The notes beneath the pieces were generated by a model, which was not told the DNA's origin, made no database searches, and saw nothing but the letters and a program-made list of their open reading frames with translations. DNA of 6,176 nucleotides from Bacillota bacterium (GTDB taxonomy: Bacteria > Bacillota > Limnochordia > Darwinibacteriales > Darwinibacteriaceae), in assembly GCA_012799115.1 (NCBI GenBank), contig JAAZLY010000025.1:1-6176 (forward strand), given 5' to 3'. Made by a program: the position numbers and the translations under genes. Positions 1 to 6,176 of this stretch are shown in pieces (position 1 is the first letter of the stretch; each line of letters begins with the position of its first letter).

Positions 1-882
1 CGTGATACTATCAATCTTGGAAATATCTACGCCAGACTTAATATTCAACAGAATTTCTAATGCAGCAGCCACTTCTTCTGTAGCAACGTTACCTGTTCTC
101 TCACCGAGACCATTAACGGAGGAGTGAATACCGTCAACACCAGCATAGACCGCAGCCAAGACGGAACCCATTGCCATACCAAACTCATTGTGTACGTGGA
201 ACTCCACGGGTACGCCCAGTTTCTTGAGCTCGGAGATGGCCTTGTAGACTGCCATGGGCGATGCAACACCAAAACTGTCTGTGTAGACAATGGCTTCTGG
301 TTGGGCCTGCTCTACAACAGCGGAGTAAACCTTTTTCACATAGTCTAGGCTAGCTCTAGTAACATCCCAGCCCATAAAGGTGGTGTTTAGACCGCAGTCT
401 TTTGCGTACTTAATATGGTCAACAATACGCTTGATAAGCTTCTCTGTATCGACATCATAGGCATACTGGCAGGTGTAGGGATTCACTGCATGTTCTACGA
501 CGATCGATTTGACTCCACACTCTACCGAATAGTCGATATCTTCTTTCTTAGCCCGGGCAAAGGTCACGATATCGGCCTGGAGATCCATTGCCACCAAGCG
601 CTTAATAGCACGGCGAATGTCTTCAGAAACGACTGGCATACCGACTTCAATTCTCTTCACGCCAAAATCGTTCAACGCTACGCCAATCTCTACCCTTTCA
701 TCCTCTGTCCAGTTCAAACCACAGGTCTGCTCACCATCACGCAAGGTGACGTCGTGGATGTAAATGGACTTGGAGGTTTCGGGCCCTGCAACTTCGAAGT
801 TGACTGGAGAAACCCACTTCTTGTCACTAAAGTAGGGTTGGCCCTGCATAGGCATATCCATAAGTTCTTTAAGCTTCGTCAT
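1..882 (-). CDS. DRE-TIM metallolyase (isopropylmalate/homocitrate synthase, HMG-CoA lyase superfamily), C-terminus cut by window edge
   Basis: I translated the minus strand by hand: an unbroken 294-codon frame starts at ATG 882-880 and runs off the left edge. The ATG sits 8 bases after TAGGAGGT, an excellent ribosome binding site. The family signature DVTLRDGEQ is at residues 44-52 (R48 and D49 are the expected catalytic arginine and metal ligand). The metal-binding HVHNEFG is at 229-235 (H229, H231, N232), preceded by TDSFGVASP at 201-209. The glycine motif NGLGERTGN is at 257-265. Together these define the divalent-metal TIM barrel that either condenses acetyl-CoA with a 2-oxoacid (2-isopropylmalate, homocitrate, citramalate synthases) or cleaves HMG-CoA-type substrates. 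About 43 residues precede the first motif, more than in short NifV- or HMGL-type members. Any C-terminal regulatory domain lies outside the window. It is the last gene seen in the operon, 21 bases after the LarA-like gene. Family is near certain; the reaction and substrate are not determined. Confidence 0.9.
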   Translation of the reverse strand, partial: MTKLKELMDMPMQGQPYFSDKKWVSPVNFEVAGPETSKSIYIHDVTLRDGEQTCGLNWTEDERVEIGVALNDFGVKRIEVGMPVVSEDIRRAIKRLVAMDLQADIVTFARAKKEDIDYSVECGVKSIVVEHAVNPYTCQYAYDVDTEKLIKRIVDHIKYAKDCGLNTTFMGWDVTRASLDYVKKVYSAVVEQAQPEAIVYTDSFGVASPMAVYKAISELKKLGVPVEFHVHNEFGMAMGSVLAAVYAGVDGIHSSVNGLGERTGNVATEEVAAALEILLNIKSGVDISKIDSIT

Positions 883-890
883 ATCTTTAT

Positions 891-898
891 ACCTCCTA
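891..898 (-). promoter_or_regulatory. Ribosome binding site of the metallolyase gene
   Basis: On the minus strand this reads TAGGAGGT, close to the full anti-Shine-Dalgarno complement, 8 bases before the ATG at 882. It lies in the 21-base gap after the stop of the upstream LarA-like gene, and it fixes the start of a gene whose other end is outside the window. Confidence 0.8.
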
Positions 899-903
899 AG
901 TTT

Positions 904-2184
904 TTATGACTTCATAATCGGGAATGTGAATCCCCCTTCAGGTATAATCCATACCTTGGCGTCGTCCTGAAGATCAGCACAAGCCTGATCAATAGCCTCC
1001 TGCAAGGTTGCAGTTGGCACGACACCCATTTTAGCTACCATTGCTGCATCACAATCTGTGACGACATATACTTTCCTGGATTGAGCAATGGTATAGATGA
1101 GATAGGCAAGGTAGCCTGGAATGGAGAAGTTCGCCTTGAGATTGTGATAAAACTGCTCTGATGTCTCATTGTCATACCAACCAAAGAAGTCATCAGAACC
1201 GGGACCGTCCTGAGCCTGAATCAAGAGAATCAGGGACCCGCCCTCTTTCGTCGCTAGACCAGCATTATAGAATGTCTTGCTGGCTTGATATAACGAGATA
1301 TCGTAGGGAAAACCTCCACAACTCGCTACAACTAAGTCACCCTGTTCTGCAAAGGGTACTCCATAAATATCGTTCACTAGTTCGCAACCAGCCAGCCATG
1401 CATCAAGCCAATGTCCGGTGAAGAAGTCAACGATTTCATTTTGCGGATCCAGGACCGCATTTACAAGAAAGTCAGGGTTGACTAAGGCTGCGGCGTCTAC
1501 CATGTCTTCGTGAAGTGGATTGCCCTCTAGTTTGTTGGATCCAATAGCAGGATTGATGGCGATCTCAGTCGGATGCAAAGTATATAGGTGATTGTGCTCC
1601 ACCGTCTGTCTACCTGCTACACCGGGGAGAATACTCTTGCGGCCCCCGCCAAAACCGGCCATGGCATGATGAATGATGCCACCGGTTAAGATCACGCGAT
1701 CCGCTTCAGCAACTCGGCGGTTGACATACACCGCGTTTTCACGCGAGGTTGTGCCTACATAACTCAGCCCGTCTGGGTCGTCCGCATCATGTTCGACCAC
1801 TTCGTACTTGGCAAAGATCTCCTTACCAACAATTTCTTCAAGCTCCGCCTCGGTCTGACTGCGATGACATCCACGAGCAATCAGAATGCAAATATCACTA
1901 GGCTCAATGGAGCACTCCTCTAGATAGGCTAGAATCGTGGGCAAGTAATCTCTCGTTCGATTCCAGAGGCGAGTAATGTCACTAACCAAGATAACGACAC
2001 GTTCACCAGGTTTTACAATCTCATTCAAAGCGGGACCCTTGGTAGGATGATTCAATTTCTGCCGTAAATGGGCGGAAAGGTCAGTAATCGCCGCCTTGCA
2101 TGGTTTGGGAAGGAGTTCTTGGCAATTGCTTAAGGGAAGCTTGCCTTTGACAATCTCTCTACCATACTTCAGATTTAGTTCCAA
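904..2184 (-). CDS. larA: LarA-family nickel-dependent 2-hydroxyacid racemase/epimerase (paralogue 1)
   Basis: 426 aa, the normal length of the family (Lactobacillus plantarum LarA is 424). LarA inverts the C2 stereocentre of a 2-hydroxyacid by hydride transfer, using a nickel-pincer nucleotide covalently held on a lysine; it is cytoplasmic. The key residues are all here: the DITR motif at 69-72; H107 in the GCHRS loop (LarA H108); H173, K183 in GGGRKSILPG (LarA H174 and cofactor-binding K184); H199 (nickel ligand H200), with the same 10- and 16-residue spacing as LarA; and YQASK at 299-303 (LarA Y294, Q295, K298). An active enzyme is therefore expected. One oddity is TRLWNR where most relatives have TRPxP after the DxTR motif, which may reshape the substrate pocket. 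The start is TTG: an in-frame TAG lies six codons upstream, and only a weak GGGG at 5-base spacing precedes it. It follows the second LarA-like gene by 25 bases. The substrate is unknown; lactate is only one option. The symbol denotes the family. Confidence 0.9.
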   Translation of the reverse strand: MELNLKYGREIVKGKLPLSNCQELLPKPCKAAITDLSAHLRQKLNHPTKGPALNEIVKPGERVVILVSDITRLWNRTRDYLPTILAYLEECSIEPSDICILIARGCHRSQTEAELEEIVGKEIFAKYEVVEHDADDPDGLSYVGTTSRENAVYVNRRVAEADRVILTGGIIHHAMAGFGGGRKSILPGVAGRQTVEHNHLYTLHPTEIAINPAIGSNKLEGNPLHEDMVDAAALVNPDFLVNAVLDPQNEIVDFFTGHWLDAWLAGCELVNDIYGVPFAEQGDLVVASCGGFPYDISLYQASKTFYNAGLATKEGGSLILLIQAQDGPGSDDFFGWYDNETSEQFYHNLKANFSIPGYLAYLIYTIAQSRKVYVVTDCDAAMVAKMGVVPTATLQEAIDQACADLQDDAKVWIIPEGGFTFPIMKS

Positions 2185-2189
2185 TGAAA

Positions 2190-2193
2190 CCCC
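2190..2193 (-). promoter_or_regulatory. Weak ribosome binding site before a TTG start
   Basis: The minus strand reads AGCTGGGGTTTCA immediately before the TTG start at 2184; the GGGG is the only Shine-Dalgarno-like element, 5 bases upstream. An in-frame TAG six codons upstream rules out a longer protein. Compared with the AGGAGG sites before the dehydratase and metallolyase genes this is poor, so translation may depend partly on ribosomes finishing the gene 25 bases upstream. Confidence 0.4.
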
Positions 2194-2209
2194 AGCTTTC
2201 TAGCTCTTC

Positions 2210-3475
2210 TTAGTCTATCAGCGGAAGTATTTCAGCACCTTCGTGAATTACGTTTACAGTTGCGCCTTCGCCCAAGCCCGCCAGAGCTTCAGAAACCGCT
2301 CTTTGGAGCTCCCTTGGATCATAACGCTTAAAGCCCATCCACTCTACCTGTTCATCGGTGAGTCCGTCTGTGACTAGCTTGATTTGGGCATGTTGCTTGA
2401 CAATGGCTACGGCCAGTGCACCAGCAGCGCCGATCTGGTCTTCAACTGCTCCTTGGTCCAAAAGGGCGATGATTTCTTCATATCTCTTGGCCATAAGGGT
2501 GAGAAACTCCAAGTGTTCTCCTGGCCCTTCTAGAGCTGGTGTAACCAGGATAATCGTTCCTCCACGCTTCACTGCCAAGTCCGCAGAATAGAGGGCTTTG
2601 CCAGCTTGCCAGAAGTTAAGATCGGCGGGAAATGAACTAATCACGACCAAATCCGCGGGTTGAAGGGGTACTCCGTAGACCTTCTTGGCCACTTCCACAC
2701 CCGCTCGGTGGGCTTGTAGTGGATCGCCAGCAACAAGACCGACTACCCTTTGCTCGGCATCGAGAATCGCATTGACAATAAACTTCAATCCGGTCCTAAG
2801 GGCAATATCATCGATCTCTTTACGTACCGGGTTATCGATATTACCCAGGGTAATCGATTCATCCTTGGTAATCATGAGGTGCGTTGCAATTGTCGTTTCT
2901 TCACCGCAGACACCTGGCTGAATGATCTTACCCCCGCCTGACCAACCACAATAGCGGTGTGGTACAATGGCTCCTACTGCTAAGACCAAATCAGCATCAA
3001 AGACCATTTTGTTAATCCAGATCGGTGTACCATTTTTGGTCTCACCAAGATGCACCAGCTTTTCTTTGTTGTCAAACTCGTGATTGTAAACTGGCACAGA
3101 ATTGTAAACCTCTACTCCAACCTTTTCAATGAGTTCTTCATCTGTCATGGGTCGATGAGAGCCACCGGCGATCAAAATGGAAATGTTCTCGCGGCCCACA
3201 CCCGCTGCCCCCAGTCTCTCAAGGACTGAAGGCAGAATTAGGTGAGCGGGCGTTGGTCTCGTATTGTCATCACAGATGATCAGAACCGACTTGACTCCCC
3301 GGGCAAGCTCTTCTAAGGGGATACTGCCAATGGGTTTGTCAAGGGCTTTGTCTAGGTCCCCCGCCAAGTCAATCTCAGGTAGAGTATTGAGGTTAGCCTG
3401 CGTTACAGGATGATTAGAGCCGAGTTCAAAGCGAACACTCTCTTTGCCATAGGGAAGTTCGAATGTTTGTACCAA
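2210..3475 (-). CDS. larA: LarA-family nickel-dependent 2-hydroxyacid racemase/epimerase (paralogue 2)
   Basis: 421 aa from the TTG at 3475-3473; a GTG at 3484 would add three residues (MKV). I prefer the TTG because GAGGTG lies 6 bases before it and overlaps that GTG, and because the N-terminus then lines up with LarA. Numbered from the TTG, the nickel-pincer residues are DDNTRPTP from 69, H107 (in GGSHRP), H173, K183 (in GWSGGGKIIQPG), H199, and WQAGK at 289-293 with Q290 and K293. All LarA catalytic and cofactor positions are thus kept, but Trp replaces the Tyr next to Gln, and the cofactor loop reads WSGGGKIIQPGVCG rather than the LarA-like GFxGGRKSxLPG seen in paralogue 1. The two proteins are therefore old, divergent relatives, not a recent duplication, and probably act on different 2-hydroxyacids. 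It starts about 17 bases after the dehydratase stop. The maturation genes larB, larC and larE are not in this window. Substrate unknown; the symbol denotes the family. Confidence 0.9.
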   Translation of the reverse strand: MVQTFELPYGKESVRFELGSNHPVTQANLNTLPEIDLAGDLDKALDKPIGSIPLEELARGVKSVLIICDDNTRPTPAHLILPSVLERLGAAGVGRENISILIAGGSHRPMTDEELIEKVGVEVYNSVPVYNHEFDNKEKLVHLGETKNGTPIWINKMVFDADLVLAVGAIVPHRYCGWSGGGKIIQPGVCGEETTIATHLMITKDESITLGNIDNPVRKEIDDIALRTGLKFIVNAILDAEQRVVGLVAGDPLQAHRAGVEVAKKVYGVPLQPADLVVISSFPADLNFWQAGKALYSADLAVKRGGTIILVTPALEGPGEHLEFLTLMAKRYEEIIALLDQGAVEDQIGAAGALAVAIVKQHAQIKLVTDGLTDEQVEWMGFKRYDPRELQRAVSEALAGLGEGATVNVIHEGAEILPLID

Positions 3476-3481
3476 GACTTT

Positions 3482-3487
3482 CACCTC
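3482..3487 (-). promoter_or_regulatory. Ribosome binding site that decides the start of LarA paralogue 2
   Basis: The minus strand reads GAAGAGGTGAAAGTCTTGG. GAGGTG is 6 bases before the TTG at 3475, an ideal spacing. The same bases contain the GTG at 3484 that a longest-frame rule would choose, and no well-spaced site precedes that GTG. The element lies between the dehydratase stop at 3493 and the gene. Confidence 0.55.
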
Positions 3488-3492
3488 TTCTA

Positions 3493-5172
3493 CTACCGAT
3501 CAATTTCTAGGACAGCACCCTTATTTGCAGATGTTGCAAAGAGCTCATAGAGACGGAGAATACCTTTGCGAATCTTGAACGGTGGACGCTGCCAAGCAGC
3601 ACGTCGTTCAGCTAGCTCTTCGTCTGTTAGATCTACATGAACGGTCCGAGCAGGAATGTTGATGGAAATGATATCGCCCTCTTGCAGTAATGCGATGGGG
3701 CCTCCCTCAACGGACTCTGGCGACACATAGCCCAATGCAGGTCCACGGATCGCACCGGAGAATCGTCCATCACTGACTAATGCCACGGAACCAGCTAGAT
3801 CTTTACCCCAGAGGGCTCCAATGGCCGTGGTCATCTCGCGCATGCCTGGTCCACCTTTGGGTCCTTCATTGCGAATTACAAGAACGTCACCAGGCTTGAC
3901 CTTATCGGCATAAATGCCCTCTACGGCCTCTTCTTCAGACTCGAAAATGCGAGCAGGACCTGAGTGAACCATCATCTGTTCGGAAACAGCAGACTGTTTT
4001 ACAACAGCACCGTCAGGTGCAAGATTTCCTCTTAAGACCGCGATACCACCTTGGGCATGGAAGGGATTGTCCATGGAACGGATGATACGGGAATCAATAA
4101 TCTCAGCCTTAGCAATGTTTTCCCCCAATGTCTTGCCTGTAACGGTCATCACGTCTAGGTGCAGAAGCGACTGCATTTCCTTCATGAGTGCAGGAATGCC
4201 ACCAGCCTCGTTGAGTTCGGGAACGGTAAAGGTGCCCGATGGAGTCATGGGTGCTAGGTGAGGCGTGGAACTGCTGAGTTCATCGATCTTGCTGAGAATG
4301 TCAAGATCAAGTTCCATTTCTTGGGCCAAGGCAGCCAAGTGCAGAACGCAGTTTGTAGAACCGCCAGTAGCCGACAACACCCGAATGGCGTTATCAATGG
4401 ACTTCTCGTTAATGATGTCATGGGGGCGGACATTCTTCTTCAAAATGTCGACAATGGTCCTGCCCGCCTCTTCGGCCAAGCGATACTGCCTGAAATCTTG
4501 GGCTGGAATCGTGGAGCATCCGGGCAAGGTTAGGCCTAATGCTTCCATGATGATCCCCATACTATTTCCGGTAACCATAGAGCCACAAGCACCAGGTGTT
4601 GGGCAAGCGTTTTCGATAAAGCCATCTAAGTCTTCCTTAGACATTCTACCTGCATGATAGGCTCCAGCGGCCTCAATCAGCTCTGTCGACCCGCCGCAAA
4701 TGGTGACGCCTTTGTAGGTGCCAGCAAGCATGGGTCCCCCATGAATAAAGATGGCTGGGATATTGAGCCTAGCGATGGCCAAAAGCATACCAGGTACGAT
4801 CTTATCGCAGGTGCCGATTAAGACCATGGCATCAAGTTGGTTAGACTCAATGGAGACTTCAACCGAATCCGCGATGATATCCCGCGAAGGTAAGGTGTAA
4901 CGCTGGGCATCCTTGTTCTTGACAAAGGCGCCAGATAATCCATCACAAAGTGCAATTGTATTAAACTCCAAGGGTGTTCCGCCGGCGTAGCGAATGCCCT
5001 TTTTGACATAATCACTTATTTCCCGAAGATGAACATGGCCAGGAGACAACTCACTCCAAGAGTTAGCAATACCAATAATCGGCTGCTCCATCTCCTTATC
5101 GCTCAAGCCTACTCCCTTTAAGAGAGCACGTTGCGGCGCTTCTGAGACAATGTTACGGCTACGATATTCCAT
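3493..5172 (-). CDS. ilvD: IlvD/Edd-family dehydratase (dihydroxyacid or sugar-acid dehydratase), divergent active-site loop
   Basis: 559 aa from ATG 5172, the usual length of Gram-positive IlvD. The start is set by TAGGAGG 6 bases upstream; a frame 14 codons longer would overlap livF and lacks family homology. The family dehydrates 2,3-dihydroxyacids to 2-oxoacids with an Fe-S cluster and a Mg2+ held by a carbamylated lysine. Visible motifs: PGHVHL 44-49 (plant and mycobacterial [2Fe-2S] enzymes have PCN here, so this is the E. coli-like PGH type), CDG 76-78, PSRDIIADSVE 95-105, CDK 122-124 (cluster Cys, Mg Asp, modified Lys), GACGS 194-198 with C196, EGPKGGPGM 436-444, and DGRFSG 468-473 with the catalytic Ser472. 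Odd: the usual IAMGHxGMxYS before LPSR is replaced by LSGAFVKNKDAQRYT, losing the GH pair, and the usual GHVSPEA near the C-terminus is GYVSPES. The core chemistry looks intact but substrate choice may be altered. Next to two racemases and liv ATPases, a catabolic 2,3-dihydroxyacid or aldonate role is as likely as valine/isoleucine synthesis. Confidence 0.92.
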   Translation of the reverse strand: MEYRSRNIVSEAPQRALLKGVGLSDKEMEQPIIGIANSWSELSPGHVHLREISDYVKKGIRYAGGTPLEFNTIALCDGLSGAFVKNKDAQRYTLPSRDIIADSVEVSIESNQLDAMVLIGTCDKIVPGMLLAIARLNIPAIFIHGGPMLAGTYKGVTICGGSTELIEAAGAYHAGRMSKEDLDGFIENACPTPGACGSMVTGNSMGIIMEALGLTLPGCSTIPAQDFRQYRLAEEAGRTIVDILKKNVRPHDIINEKSIDNAIRVLSATGGSTNCVLHLAALAQEMELDLDILSKIDELSSSTPHLAPMTPSGTFTVPELNEAGGIPALMKEMQSLLHLDVMTVTGKTLGENIAKAEIIDSRIIRSMDNPFHAQGGIAVLRGNLAPDGAVVKQSAVSEQMMVHSGPARIFESEEEAVEGIYADKVKPGDVLVIRNEGPKGGPGMREMTTAIGALWGKDLAGSVALVSDGRFSGAIRGPALGYVSPESVEGGPIALLQEGDIISINIPARTVHVDLTDEELAERRAAWQRPPFKIRKGILRLYELFATSANKGAVLEIDR

Positions 5173-5178
5173 ATTATT

Positions 5179-5185
5179 CCTCCTA
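5179..5185 (-). promoter_or_regulatory. Ribosome binding site that decides the dehydratase start
   Basis: TAGGAGG on the minus strand directly follows the livF TAG stop and is 6 bases before the ATG at 5172. It sets the dehydratase start there rather than at an upstream in-frame codon at 5214 inside livF. Confidence 0.8.
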
Positions 5186-5914
5186 CTAAGCTTGATCCGA
5201 CTTCCTCTTGACACCCAAATATGAATCCTTGACAGCTTCGTCCTTCTTCAAATCTTCTACTGAGCCATGTAGTGCGATCTCACCCTGGGCAATAATGTAG
5301 GCGTAGTTGCTCACCGCCATAGACATATAAGCGTTTTGCTCAACTAAAAGAATGGTGATGCCCCTTGCCACAAATTCCCGCAACAGGCCGAAAATCCGCT
5401 TTACAACAACGGGAGCTAAACCCATGGAAGGCTCGTCAATCATTAAAAGCTTAGGTTTGGCAATTAACGCTCGAGCTGTGGCCACCATTTGTTGCTCGCC
5501 GCCGCTTAAGGTGCCTGCTAATTGCTTTTCTTTACCCAATAATTCGGGGAACATTTCAAAGCACTCGGCAATCTCTCCCTTGATATTGGAGCGATCTTGG
5601 CGTGAATAGCTACCCACTTCAATATTCTCCAGTACGCTTAGTTCACTAAAAACCTGGCGTCCTTCAGGAACATGCACGATCCCCCGCTGAACGATCTCAT
5701 TTGGTGGAAGCTGGTGAATGGGTTCCCCCATAAACTCGATGCTACTATTCTCATCGCCCCGCAGTAAACCGGAGATGGCTTTGAGGAGAGTGGTTTTTCC
5801 GGCTCCGTTAGCCCCTAAGACGGAGACAACGTCACCTTGTTTCACTTCCAGGCTCACCTTTTTGAGGGCAGGAATGTCACCATAGGAAACTGATAAATTT
5901 GTTACCTTTAACAC
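5186..5914 (-). CDS. livF: LivF-type ABC transporter ATPase (branched-chain amino acid/HAAT family)
   Basis: 242 aa, the size of LivF (about 235-240). It is one of the two cytoplasmic ATPases that power a LivFGHMJ/K importer. Motifs: Walker A GANGAGKTT at 34-42, LivF-style VPEGRQVFSELSV from 82 (Q-loop side region), signature LSGGEQQ at 136-142, Walker B LLMIDEP at 156-162, and LVEQN at 190-194 where most ABC proteins carry a His, a substitution normal for LivF. The start is GTG 5914-5912: it overlaps the livG stop as TAGTG, and AAGGAGG lies 7 bases upstream. A frame starting at 6019 would add 35 Arg/Leu-rich residues read from inside livG and is an artefact. The overlap implies translational coupling of the two ATPases in equal amounts. 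The gene ends 13 bases before the dehydratase ATG, so transporter and enzymes appear co-expressed; the cargo may be the acid that the downstream enzymes process rather than an amino acid. The permeases and binding protein are not in view. Confidence 0.93.
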   Translation of the reverse strand: MLKVTNLSVSYGDIPALKKVSLEVKQGDVVSVLGANGAGKTTLLKAISGLLRGDENSSIEFMGEPIHQLPPNEIVQRGIVHVPEGRQVFSELSVLENIEVGSYSRQDRSNIKGEIAECFEMFPELLGKEKQLAGTLSGGEQQMVATARALIAKPKLLMIDEPSMGLAPVVVKRIFGLLREFVARGITILLVEQNAYMSMAVSNYAYIIAQGEIALHGSVEDLKKDEAVKDSYLGVKRKSDQA

Positions 5915-6176
5915 TAGGCTTCCTCCTTCCCGAGATAGGCCTCGATAACTCGCGGATCCGCTTCGCAATCGCAGAAGGGTCCTTCGCAGAGTTTCTGACC
6001 ATAGTTCAACACAACGCAATGGTCCACAACGGCTTCAACGAGTTCCATGGTGTGCTCAACAAGTAAGATTGTAATGCCTTGTCGCTTTACGTTCTCGATG
6101 ATTTCCTGCAGGAAGTTGAACTCTTCGCGGTTCATACCGGCAGCTGGTTCGTCGAGGAGAAGGAGCGATGGTTCTA
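5914..6176 (-). CDS. livG: LivG-type ABC transporter ATPase, C-terminal fragment (5' end beyond the window)
   Basis: The frame enters from the right edge with no stop and ends at TAG 5916-5914, giving 87 full codons; the ATG near 6135 is internal, not the start. The fragment opens with the Walker B region (LLLLDEPAAGMN), where LivG proteins have LLLDEPAAGLN, followed by the H-loop LVEHTM and the typical LivG tail with VIEAYLG three residues before the end. Walker A and the ABC signature lie outside the window. LivG pairs with LivF as a heterodimeric ATPase under the LivHM permeases. The stop overlaps the livF start by one base. Assignment as LivG rather than LivF rests on AAGMN after Walker B, the true His in the H-loop and the gene order livG-livF. 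Confidence 0.9.
   Translation of the reverse strand, partial: EPSLLLLDEPAAGMNREEFNFLQEIIENVKRQGITILLVEHTMELVEAVVDHCVVLNYGQKLCEGPFCDCEADPRVIEAYLGKEEA
5922..5928 (-). promoter_or_regulatory. Ribosome binding site of livF inside the end of livG
   Basis: AAGGAGG on the minus strand is embedded in the last codons of livG, 7 bases before the livF GTG. It supports the short livF start and coupling with the TAGTG stop-start overlap. Confidence 0.75.

Noticed and set aside
883..903. Possible terminator or internal promoter between LarA paralogue 1 and the metallolyase
   Set aside because: The 21-base gap holds the ribosome binding site and no stem-loop with a T-run; the other gaps are equally short, so the genes are read as one transcript.
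415..909. Plus-strand open frame of 164 codons
   Set aside because: It lies antisense to the metallolyase gene, whose minus-strand frame carries all the family motifs and a strong ribosome binding site. The plus-strand translation shows no recognisable domain.
4265..4657. Plus-strand open frame of 130 codons
   Set aside because: It lies fully inside the dehydratase gene on the opposite strand, in a region with conserved dehydratase motifs; no domain is recognisable in its product.
3493..5172. Reading the cluster as a standard ilv/leu biosynthetic operon
   Set aside because: Not excluded, but no ilvBN, ilvC, leuB or leuCD is visible, and two LarA-family genes sit between the dehydratase and the metallolyase. 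I keep it as the main alternative.
5173..5214. Longer dehydratase N-terminus starting at 5214
   Set aside because: The extra 14 residues overlap the end of livF and match nothing in the family; TAGGAGG is placed for the ATG at 5172.
5915..6019. Longer LivF N-terminus starting at 6019
   Set aside because: The extra 35 Arg/Leu/Ser-rich residues are livG read in another frame; LivF homology begins at the GTG at 5914, which has an ideal ribosome binding site.

Overview
The window is a single tightly packed block of six genes, all on the minus strand and read from the right edge to the left. In transcription order they are: the C-terminal end of a LivG-type ABC ATPase (cut by the right edge), a complete LivF-type ABC ATPase, an IlvD/Edd-family dehydratase, two adjacent but clearly different LarA-family (nickel-dependent 2-hydroxyacid racemase/epimerase) proteins, and a DRE-TIM metallolyase of the isopropylmalate/homocitrate synthase and HMG-CoA lyase superfamily (cut by the left edge). 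Gaps between genes run from a 1-base overlap to about 25 bases. I see no terminator or promoter between them, so one polycistronic transcript whose promoter lies beyond the right edge is the simplest reading. No stretch over 300 bases lacks a gene, and I saw no RNA gene, repeat, CRISPR array or mobile element.

Organism: strong AGGAGG-type ribosome binding sites, use of GTG and TTG as well as ATG starts, middling GC and the protein flavour suggest a Gram-positive anaerobe of the Firmicutes (Clostridia-like or a related class). This is an inference from style, not a firm identification.

How the genes may work together: LivG and LivF are the two ATPases of a branched-chain-amino-acid-type (HAAT family) importer; such systems also carry other small organic anions. 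LarA-family enzymes invert the alpha-carbon of 2-hydroxyacids (lactate, malate, 2-hydroxyglutarate, gluconate are known substrates in the family). IlvD/Edd enzymes dehydrate 2,3-dihydroxyacids to 2-oxoacids. DRE-TIM metallolyases join a 2-oxoacid to an acyl-CoA, or cleave 3-hydroxyacyl-type substrates. Put in order this reads as uptake, inversion of C2, dehydration to a 2-oxoacid, then a Claisen-type condensation or a cleavage: a plausible pathway for an unidentified hydroxy- or sugar acid. The alternative, ordinary branched-chain amino acid metabolism (ilvD plus a leuA-like gene beside liv genes), does not explain the two racemases or the divergent loop in the dehydratase. The true substrate cannot be read from the sequence.
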